This document shows, in pieces, positions 12,144-17,547 of a DNA stretch of 17,547 bases. The stretch is from contig CALFYS010000051.1 of NCBI GenBank assembly GCA_937952245.1, positions 1 through 17,547 of the forward strand, read 5' to 3'. Numbering within the stretch: position 1 is the stretch's first letter; every line of letters begins with the position of its first letter. This stretch comes from an uncultured Alphaproteobacteria bacterium. Its GTDB lineage: Bacteria; Pseudomonadota; Alphaproteobacteria; Puniceispirillales; UBA1172. A program made the translations under genes and the position numbers. Below the pieces are notes generated by a model. It worked only from the letters and a program-made list of their open reading frames with translations, was not told the DNA's origin and searched no databases.

Positions 12144-14359
12144 CCGATAACAACCCTATTGTGACGCTTGATGATGCCCTTGGCATGGGGCTGACCGCTG
12201 AAGAATTTGATCGCATTTGTGATCATATGGGGCGCACCCCTAACCTGACGGAATTGGGTGTTTTTTCCGCCATGTGGTCTGAACATTGCTCGTATAAATC
12301 ATCCAAAAAATGGCTCAAGACTCTGCCCACAACCGGAGAGCAAGTGATCCAAGGTCCGGGGGAGAACGCCGGGGTTATTGATATTGGTGATGGCTGGGCA
12401 GCGGTGTTTAAAATCGAAAGCCATAACCACCCATCTTACATCGAACCCTATCAAGGGGCGGCGACTGGGGTTGGCGGTATTCTGCGCGATGTCTTCACCA
12501 TGGGGGCGCGGCCTGTTGCGCTGTTAAACGCCTTGCGCTTTGGCGCGCCTGACCATGAATTGACGCCTTATCTGGCCTCCGGTGTTGTTGCGGGGATTGG
12601 CGGTTACGGCAATTGCATCGGGATTCCCACCGTTGGGGGTGAGGTGAATTTCGATCCATCCTATAATGGCAATATTCTTGTGAACGCCATGGCGGTTGGC
12701 TTGGCGCGGGCCGATAAAATCTTTTATTCGGCGGCTTCCGGCGCGGGCAATCCGGTGATTTACATTGGTGCCAAAACAGGGCGTGATGGCATTCACGGCG
12801 CGACCATGGCCTCAGCTGAATTTAGCGAAGATGACGCCTCAAAACGCCCCACCGTGCAGGTTGGTGATCCGTTTGCGGGCAAGTTATTGATGGAAGCCAG
12901 CCTTGAATTGATGGCCTCTGATTCCGTTGTCGCGATCCAAGATATGGGGGCGGCGGGCTTAACCTCGTCCTCTGTTGAAATGGCAGCAAAAGGCGGGTTG
13001 GGCATGGAGATTGACCTTGATCTGGTGCCTGTCCGTGAAGACCATATGTCCGCCTATGAAATTATGTTGTCGGAATCCCAAGAACGGATGCTGGTTGTCC
13101 TGAAACCTGATGCCACGGAAAAGGCCAAAGCCATTTTGGATAAATGGGATTTGGATTTTGCCACCATCGGCACGGTGACCGATAGCGGGCGTTTGGTCTT
13201 GAATAAAGATGGCGGCTTGGCGGCGGATATTCCGCTCGCGCCATTGGTGGATGATGCCCCTGAATATGATCGCCCCCATGAAGACAGCCCTGAATTGCCT
13301 CAACTCGCCAGCGGTGATTTGGCGATTGAAGCCAATATCAAATCGGTTTTGCTGACGCTGCTAGGCTCGCATCATTTGTGCAGCCGCCGCTGGATTTGGG
13401 AGCAATATGACCGTGATGTGATGGCCGATACCGTGGCCGCTTCCACGGGTGATGCCGCGCTGGTTCGTGTCCATGGCTCAAACCGCGGCTTGGCGATCAG
13501 CACCGATTGCACCCCGCGTTATGTTAAAGCTGACCCGATGACCGGCGGCAAGCAAGCGGTGGCGGAAGCCTATCGCAATATCTCCGCATCAGGGGCGTTG
13601 CCCTTGGCGGTCACCAACAATCTTAATTTCGGCAATCCAGAAAAGCCGCGCATCATGGGGCAGATCACTGGGTCTGTGATGGGCATGGGTGAAGCGGCGA
13701 AAGCCTTGGGCACGCCTGTGGTCTCGGGCAATGTCTCGCTCTATAATGAAACCGATGGCAACGCCATTAATCCCGCGCCGGTGATTGGCATGGTGGGGGT
13801 TATTGATGATGTTGATCAGGCGGTTGGCATTGGCCTGACGGCGGCTGGAAAATCGGTGGTTATCATTGGCCAGCATCCTGAACAAAATGACGGTTGGTTG
13901 GGCTGTTCGGTTTATGCCGATGTCATGACCAATAATCCTGAAGCCGCGCCGCCGCCTGTTGATCTTGATGCCGAAGCCCTGACCGGCCAGTTTATCCGGA
14001 GCGCCATTGCCAACAGCCAGATCAGCGCCTGTCATGATATTGGTGATGGCGGCGCGATGCCTGCATTAGCGGAAATGGTGATGGCATCCCATGGGCTGGG
14101 GGTTGATGTGACGCTTCCGAACGGCGCGGGGCATGGTTGGGCCTTTGGTGAAGACCAAAGCCGTTATCTTGTTGAAACCGATGATGCTGATGCGCTGTTG
14201 GCCATGGCCAAAGAATTGGGCGTTGATGGTCAAATCATTGGGCAAACAATTCCATCCGCAGAATTGAAATTCAATGATGGAATGACTATTTCAAGTGTTG
14301 AGATGAACGAAGCCTATGAAGGCGGCTTGCCGCGTATCATGGCGGGTAAAAACGCTTAA
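12140..14359 (+). CDS. purL: Phosphoribosylformylglycinamidine synthase subunit PurL
   Basis: A 739-residue PurL of the small type, which needs PurS and PurQ, not the ~1300-residue fused form of enterics. It uses ATP and ammonia to turn FGAR into FGAM. Visible parts are MWSEHCSYKSSK at 45-56, KIESHNHPSYIEPYQGAATGVGG-type sequence at 91-113 (ATP and metal region), GAAGLTSSSVEMA about residue 270, and a second AIR synthase-like half with NNLNFGNPEKP and HDIGDGG at the matching positions. The two halves are internal repeats of the family. It overlaps purQ by 4 bases. The next gene, bolA, follows after 54 bases without a visible terminator, so read-through is likely. Confidence 0.97.
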   Translation: MTDNNPIVTLDDALGMGLTAEEFDRICDHMGRTPNLTELGVFSAMWSEHCSYKSSKKWLKTLPTTGEQVIQGPGENAGVIDIGDGWAAVFKIESHNHPSYIEPYQGAATGVGGILRDVFTMGARPVALLNALRFGAPDHELTPYLASGVVAGIGGYGNCIGIPTVGGEVNFDPSYNGNILVNAMAVGLARADKIFYSAASGAGNPVIYIGAKTGRDGIHGATMASAEFSEDDASKRPTVQVGDPFAGKLLMEASLELMASDSVVAIQDMGAAGLTSSSVEMAAKGGLGMEIDLDLVPVREDHMSAYEIMLSESQERMLVVLKPDATEKAKAILDKWDLDFATIGTVTDSGRLVLNKDGGLAADIPLAPLVDDAPEYDRPHEDSPELPQLASGDLAIEANIKSVLLTLLGSHHLCSRRWIWEQYDRDVMADTVAASTGDAALVRVHGSNRGLAISTDCTPRYVKADPMTGGKQAVAEAYRNISASGALPLAVTNNLNFGNPEKPRIMGQITGSVMGMGEAAKALGTPVVSGNVSLYNETDGNAINPAPVIGMVGVIDDVDQAVGIGLTAAGKSVVIIGQHPEQNDGWLGCSVYADVMTNNPEAAPPPVDLDAEALTGQFIRSAIANSQISACHDIGDGGAMPALAEMVMASHGLGVDVTLPNGAGHGWAFGEDQSRYLVETDDADALLAMAKELGVDGQIIGQTIPSAELKFNDGMTISSVEMNEAYEGGLPRIMAGKNA

Positions 14360-14413
14360 CCGATCCCTTTCAGGCCATCCGCCTTGGGGGAGATGACAAA
14401 AGGAAGATGACCA

Positions 14414-14653
14414 ATGGCAATGGAAGCCCAAGAAATCAAACGTTTGATTACCGAAGCTTTGCCCGGCGCGGAAGTGACCATCACGGATTTGCGCGGCGAT
14501 GGTGATCATTACGCTTGTCATGTTGTCGCTAAGGAATTTCGTGGTAAAACCCGTATTCAACAGCATCAAATTGTATATGAAGCCCTCGGGGGGCGCATGG
14601 GCGGTGAGCTTCATGCTCTTGCGCTCCAAACCACACCAGCAGAAGAGGAATAA
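14414..14653 (+). CDS. bolA: BolA family protein
   Basis: A 79-residue BolA-like protein, a small cytoplasmic partner of monothiol glutaredoxins in iron-sulfur cluster transfer and iron sensing. The family core is HYACHVVAKEFRGKTRIQQHQ at about 32-52, with H36 and H67 as candidate cluster ligands; the latter is in the usual MGGELHALAL end (62-71). The short form and the downstream glutaredoxin suggest the cluster-handling type more than the E. coli BolA cell-shape type. AGGA lies 9-10 bases before the ATG. It follows purL after 54 bases and precedes the glutaredoxin gene by 3 bases, so the two are almost certainly made together. Confidence 0.94.
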   Translation: MAMEAQEIKRLITEALPGAEVTITDLRGDGDHYACHVVAKEFRGKTRIQQHQIVYEALGGRMGGELHALALQTTPAEEE

Positions 14654-14656
14654 GTC

Positions 14657-15004
14657 ATGGATGAACGTACTAAAAATCAAATCGACGGTGAAATTGCCAG
14701 CCAAGATATTGTGCTGTTCATGAAAGGCACACCAGTGTTTCCGCAATGTGGGTTTTCCGCCGCTGTTGTGGGCGTGCTTTCCCATCTTGGGGTGAAGTTC
14801 CGCGGGGTTAACGTCTTAGAAGATGACGCCATTCGCGAAGGCATCAAGGAATACACCAATTGGCCAACCATCCCTCAACTCTATGTCAAAGGTGAGTTTG
14901 TTGGCGGTTGTGACATTATCCGTGAAATGTATGAAACCGGTGAATTGATCGAATTGCTTAATACCCGGGGTATTGATGTTAACCCGCAACCGATCAGCGG
15001 TTAA
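14657..15004 (+). CDS. grxD: Monothiol glutaredoxin, Grx4 family (CGFS type)
   Basis: A 115-residue monothiol glutaredoxin. The active site is CGFS (31-34) in FPQCGFSAAV, with K23 before it (FMKG), WPTIPQLYV at 69-77 carrying the cis-proline, and GGCDI at 83-87 for glutathione binding. Such proteins hold a [2Fe-2S] cluster between two subunits with glutathione, or together with BolA, and pass it on. They are poor disulfide reductases. AGAGGA overlaps the bolA stop and serves as ribosome binding site. The pair after purL is a common alphaproteobacterial order; PurL itself is not an iron-sulfur enzyme, so the link is likely positional. Confidence 0.95.
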   Translation: MDERTKNQIDGEIASQDIVLFMKGTPVFPQCGFSAAVVGVLSHLGVKFRGVNVLEDDAIREGIKEYTNWPTIPQLYVKGEFVGGCDIIREMYETGELIELLNTRGIDVNPQPISG

Positions 15005-15033
15005 TTGATCCCAAGATTAAATGCAATCAGGCC

Positions 15034-15483
15034 TTAACCGGGGAGCATCTCATAGGTGTTCCAATCGGTTTTAATGGCGTGGCGATCATAAAGGCTGCGG
15101 GCGCGGTAATTGTTATCGCGGGTGATCCAGCGCACCACCGGCCAATCTTTATCATTGGCAATCTCTTTTAACGCCATCAGCATCAATTCTCCCGCCTGCT
15201 GGCCTCGTGAGGCGGGGTCAACAAACAGATCATCCAGAAAGCCGATCTCTGCCCCACGCAATGGGCTTGGCATCCCCCTGAAATGGGCAAGACCGATCAG
15301 CTGATTGCCATCAAGGGCGACAAGCCCCGTCAACGGGTGGGTTTGATCCATCAACCAGCCCCAAGTTGTCTTAATGCCATCATCGGTCAATGTCGCGCGA
15401 TAATGGTCGGCGTAGCCATGGTAAAGCGTCAACCATTGGTCGTAATGGTCTTGTTCTAAGGCTTTGATCGCAACGGTGGCCAT
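15034..15483 (-). CDS. GNAT family N-acetyltransferase
   Basis: A 149-residue GNAT protein, which moves an acetyl group from acetyl-CoA to an amine on a small molecule, peptide or protein. The acetyl-CoA loop appears as SRGQQAGELMLMALKE at 92-107 (the R/Q-x-x-G-x-A pattern), after the strand GFLDDLFVDP at 81-90. NNYRARSLYDR at 124-134 is the typical motif B. WNTYEMLPG ends the protein, as often seen. No membrane part. AGGA lies 7 bases before the ATG. It faces grxD tail to tail and is divergent from the EamA gene, with a 73-base gap. The substrate cannot be told from sequence. Confidence 0.9.
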   Translation of the reverse strand: MATVAIKALEQDHYDQWLTLYHGYADHYRATLTDDGIKTTWGWLMDQTHPLTGLVALDGNQLIGLAHFRGMPSPLRGAEIGFLDDLFVDPASRGQQAGELMLMALKEIANDKDWPVVRWITRDNNYRARSLYDRHAIKTDWNTYEMLPG

Positions 15484-15556
15484 GGGGTGATCCTATTCTT
15501 ATTATTTGGGCAATATTTACCTTACAAGATGTAATTTTTTCTGGCAATCTCATGGC

Positions 15557-16447
15557 ATGAATATGACACCCCATACATGGCTTTTGATGCTTACGCTTGG
15601 TCTGATTTGGGGCGGTACTTTTTTTCTTTCCGAAATTCTTTTGCTGGAATTATCGCCATTTCAGATCGTCTTTCATCGGGTCAGCATCGCCGCGTTGATT
15701 ATGGTTCTATACCTTAAAATCAAAGGCATCGCCCTGCCCAAAGACGGCCGAACATGGGCGGCATTAGCGGTGATGGGGCTTTTAAATAACGCCATCCCCT
15801 TTTCGGCAATTGTTTTTGGCCAGCAATATATCACCGGCGGCATGGCCTCCATCCTCAATTCCACCACGGCGTTTTTTGGCGTGATGCTCTCTGGGCTGAT
15901 CTTAAAAGAAGAAGCCATCACCGCCCCAAAATTCATCGGCGTGATCATGGGGATTCTAGGCGTGGTCATCATCATGGGGTTTGACACATTGTCGTCTTTA
16001 TCCCTCACCAATATTGGGCAAATCCTGATTATCGTCTCATCGATCAGTTATGCTTTCGCGGGCATCTGGGGCAAGTTTCAGGTCAAAAACCTTGGGGTTG
16101 AAGTCACCGCCACGGGGATGCTGATCACCAGTTCGGTGTGGATGTTCATTCTTTCAACAACGGTGGAAGGCTTGCCGTTTGAAGCCTTATCCATGCGCTC
16201 TGCCCTGTCGATTCTGACCTTTGCCATTCTTTGCACGGCGGTGGCGTATCTGTTGTATTTTGCGATTTTAAAGCAAGCGGGGGCGGCAAACCTGACCCTT
16301 GTGACCATCATCATCCCGCCCTTTGCCCTGATCTTGGACGCGGTGGCATTGGGGGAGATGGTGTCCTTGCAAGAAATATTAGGATTTCTGGTGATCAGCA
16401 TGGGGCTTTTGGTCATCAGCGGCAAATTGCGCTTCAAATACCCTTAA
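15557..16447 (+). CDS. DMT superfamily transporter, EamA domain
   Basis: A 296-residue inner-membrane permease with two EamA repeats (about 8-140 and 152-290) and about ten hydrophobic helices, the standard layout of drug/metabolite exporters. Family features are GLIWGGTFFLSE near 15-26, an arginine in helix 2 (HRV, 40-42), GQQYITGGMASILNSTTAFF at 88-107 and LKEEAITAPKFIG ending the first repeat. The second repeat has ILKQAGAANLTLV and LGEMVSLQEILG. Substrate is unknown; relatives export amino acids, purines or other metabolites. Start codons at 15557 or 15563 both lack a strong ribosome binding site; earlier in-frame TTG would add residues without family support. The downstream stem may slow transcription but suits the opposite gene better. 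Confidence 0.9.
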   Translation: MNMTPHTWLLMLTLGLIWGGTFFLSEILLLELSPFQIVFHRVSIAALIMVLYLKIKGIALPKDGRTWAALAVMGLLNNAIPFSAIVFGQQYITGGMASILNSTTAFFGVMLSGLILKEEAITAPKFIGVIMGILGVVIIMGFDTLSSLSLTNIGQILIIVSSISYAFAGIWGKFQVKNLGVEVTATGMLITSSVWMFILSTTVEGLPFEALSMRSALSILTFAILCTAVAYLLYFAILKQAGAANLTLVTIIIPPFALILDAVALGEMVSLQEILGFLVISMGLLVISGKLRFKYP

Positions 16448-16483
16448 ACCCTGCTTGCGGCTCAAAGCCCGAATTCAGGCCAT

Positions 16484-16508
16484 AAAAAAGGCCGCTAAAA
16501 GCGGCCTT
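16484..16508 (-). terminator. Rho-independent terminator of rpsD
   Basis: AAGGCCGC (16488-16495) and GCGGCCTT (16501-16508) form a perfect 8-bp GC-rich stem with a 5-base loop. On the minus strand it is followed directly by a run of six T (16489-16484), partly paired in the stem. It lies 20 bases after the rpsD stop. In the plus direction the tail is only TTAATTG, so it would act weakly on the EamA transcript. Confidence 0.85.
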
Positions 16509-16527
16509 AATTGAAATGATCTTCTGA

Positions 16528-17157
16528 TTAACGTGAGTAATATTCGATCACGAGGTTTGGTTCCATCTGAACAGGGTAAGGAACGTCAGCCAGTTCAGGA
16601 ACAGCGTTCATGCTGCCCTTCATTTTGGCTTCATCAACGGTCAGATATTCAGGAATATCACGTTCAGCGGATGCCATAGCTTCCATAACCTGAGGGATGG
16701 TGCGAGACTTTTCTTTCATCTCAATAACATCACCAATTTTGATCATGACAGAAGGAATGTTACAGCGGCGACCGTTAACCATCACGTGACCGTGGTTAAC
16801 CAACTGGCGCGCGGCAAAGACAGTCGGTGCAAATTTCATACGATAGACCAGCGCATCAAGGCGGCATTCCAGAATCCCAACAAGGTTCTGGCCTGTATCA
16901 CCACGGCGGCGAACAGCTTCATCGTAATATTTGCGGAATTGCTTTTCGCCGATATTGCCGTAATAGCCTTTCAGCTTCTGCTTCGCCATCAACTGCACAC
17001 CGTAATCGGTAGGCTTGCGGCGACGCTGACCATGCTGGCCAGGGGCGTATTCACGGGCGTTAACAGGTGATTTGGCGCGACCCCAAAGGTTCACACCAAG
17101 ACGGCGATCAATTTTATGCTTAGAAGAACGACGCTTATGGTCAGTTTTAGGTGCCAT
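16528..17157 (-). CDS. rpsD: 30S ribosomal protein S4
   Basis: A 209-residue S4, a primary 16S rRNA-binding protein that starts assembly of the 30S body and guards translation accuracy. It shows KIDRRLGVNLWGRAKSPVN at 15-33, YAPGQHGQRRRK at 37-48, KQKLKGYYG at 59-67, the S4 RNA-binding domain from about 98 (CRLDALVYRMKFAPTVFAARQLVNHGHVMVNG region) and the EYYSR end. No zinc-binding cysteine set is present, so it is the C-minus type. GGAG lies 8 bases before the ATG. Here it is a single gene and not part of the alpha operon, as is usual in alphaproteobacteria; a terminator follows and a leader with two stems precedes it. Confidence 0.97.
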   Translation of the reverse strand: MAPKTDHKRRSSKHKIDRRLGVNLWGRAKSPVNAREYAPGQHGQRRRKPTDYGVQLMAKQKLKGYYGNIGEKQFRKYYDEAVRRRGDTGQNLVGILECRLDALVYRMKFAPTVFAARQLVNHGHVMVNGRRCNIPSVMIKIGDVIEMKEKSRTIPQVMEAMASAERDIPEYLTVDEAKMKGSMNAVPELADVPYPVQMEPNLVIEYYSR

Positions 17158-17185
17158 TTTATGGACTCCATTTCATTGTTTTTGC

Positions 17186-17261
17186 CCCGGTAGTGCCACC
17201 ATGGCCGGGTTAAAAGGCAATGTTATAAACATTCAATCTAACCACTTTCCCGAGAAGTGGT
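17186..17261 (-). promoter_or_regulatory. Two stems in the rpsD leader
   Basis: ACCACTT/AAGTGGT (17241-17247 and 17255-17261) form a perfect 7-bp stem with a 7-base loop. Nearer the gene, CCCGG/CCGGG (17186-17190 and 17205-17209) form a 5-bp GC stem with a 14-base loop. The first overlaps the predicted transcription start, so it might be a DNA operator or, on a longer transcript, an RNA stem. An S4-binding leader is possible but not shown. Confidence 0.35.
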
Positions 17262-17264
17262 GAA

Positions 17265-17293
17265 TATGTAGTGAAAATTGCCCGCCATGTCAA
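17265..17293 (-). promoter_or_regulatory. Candidate promoter of rpsD
   Basis: On the minus strand a perfect TTGACA (17293-17288) is followed after 17 bases by TACATA (17270-17265), only 3 of 6 for the -10. The start would be near 17258, about 100 bases before the ATG. It lies just past the stop of the upstream gene. Confidence 0.45.
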
Positions 17294-17307
17294 GCGTAGG
17301 CTTTGGT

Positions 17308-17547
17308 TTAGCCTTGATTGTCGCCGCTTCTTTTGATCGCTTTGACCATGCCATGCAAAGTGCGAATATCTTGTTCGGTCAAATCCGCCCGCCCAAACAT
17401 GGCCATGATGTTGCGCATGACCCCGGGCTGCATATCTGGCGTTGCGAAAAACCCGCCTTTTTCAAGGTGTTTTTCCAATGTATCAAAGAAATATTGCTTG
17501 TCTTCTGACCGCGCCGATAGGGTATCGTCCTGTTGCTGGTCTTGAGG
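17308..17547 (-). CDS. trmJ: RNA methyltransferase, TrmJ/TrmH family (C-terminal part, cut by window end)
   Basis: Only the last 79 codons and the TAA stop (17310-17308) lie in the window; the N-terminal SPOUT methyltransferase domain is beyond the edge. The visible end reads with FFDTLEKHLEKGGFF (about residues 20-34 of the fragment), then PGVMRNIMAMFGRADLTEQD and IRTLHGMVKAI. This matches the helical C-terminal extension of alphaproteobacterial TrmJ-type proteins, which 2'-O-methylate position 32 of tRNAs. It begins with a Gln/Asp-rich linker. No other reading frame on either strand gives a better match here. A short gap of 150 bases with its own promoter separates it from rpsD. The call rests on the tail only, so the exact subfamily is less certain than the broad family. 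Confidence 0.78.
   Translation of the reverse strand, partial: PQDQQQDDTLSARSEDKQYFFDTLEKHLEKGGFFATPDMQPGVMRNIMAMFGRADLTEQDIRTLHGMVKAIKRSGDNQG

Noticed and set aside
14291..14785. 164-codon open frame antisense to the purL end, bolA and the start of grxD
   Set aside because: Covers three well-supported genes, has no visible ribosome binding site or domain.
17174..17203. Nine-codon upstream reading frame in the rpsD leader (minus strand, ATG at about 17203)
   Set aside because: No ribosome binding site and very short; an ATG followed by a stop within 10 codons is expected by chance in a leader of this length.
1..17547. CRISPR array, insertion sequence, prophage, toxin-antitoxin or defence system
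   Set aside because: No regularly spaced repeats, transposase or integrase, or defence domains were seen; almost every gene is a housekeeping type with tight spacing.

Overview
This window reads as a chromosomal housekeeping segment of an alphaproteobacterium with moderate GC content. Three things point there: the sfsA-map-radC order, the purC-purS-purQ-purL-bolA-monothiol glutaredoxin order with a separate small PurS subunit, and an S4 protein next to a TrmJ-type RNA methyltransferase. Gene density is high, many start/stop codons overlap, and no mobile element, phage gene, CRISPR array or clear foreign segment is visible. A marine Rhodospirillales- or SAR116-like source is possible, but that is only a guess from gene content and base composition.

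Layout. 1-2620: a flavin reductase-like protein, a convergent single-pass membrane coiled-coil protein of unknown function, an HD-domain (YfbR-like) hydrolase, and a small helical protein of unknown function on the minus strand. 2797-4539: a tight three-gene operon encoding a 2-hydroxychromene-2-carboxylate isomerase-like (GST kappa) protein, adenine phosphoribosyltransferase and an MTA/SAH-nucleosidase-like protein. 4548-5613: tRNA-Leu(UAA) on the minus strand, divergent from a rhomboid protease. 5634-8928: a CinA N-terminal-type protein, divergent from sfsA, map and radC. 9021-15004: purB, then purC-purS-purQ-purL followed by bolA and a CGFS glutaredoxin. 15034-17547: a GNAT acetyltransferase divergent from an EamA permease, then rpsD and the C-terminal end of trmJ on the minus strand.

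How the genes fit together. The purine theme is strong. PurB acts at two steps. PurC makes SAICAR. PurS, PurQ and PurL form the three-part FGAM synthase. Upstream, the nucleosidase and Apt would form a salvage branch, releasing adenine from methylthioadenosine or S-adenosylhomocysteine and converting it to AMP. BolA and the monothiol glutaredoxin are a known interacting pair in iron-sulfur handling. RpsD and TrmJ belong to translation.

I did not find a clearly undescribed multi-gene system. What stands out is small-scale regulatory structure: a perfect 10-bp inverted repeat that buries the radC ribosome binding site, a long hairpin ahead of the HD hydrolase gene, dyads in front of the salvage operon and between cinA and sfsA, and paired stems in the rpsD leader. 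Two proteins have no recognisable family. All intergenic gaps are below 300 bases; the largest are 1376-1552 and 2621-2796, both described in the features. Promoter calls are by eye against the -35/-10 consensus and are tentative.
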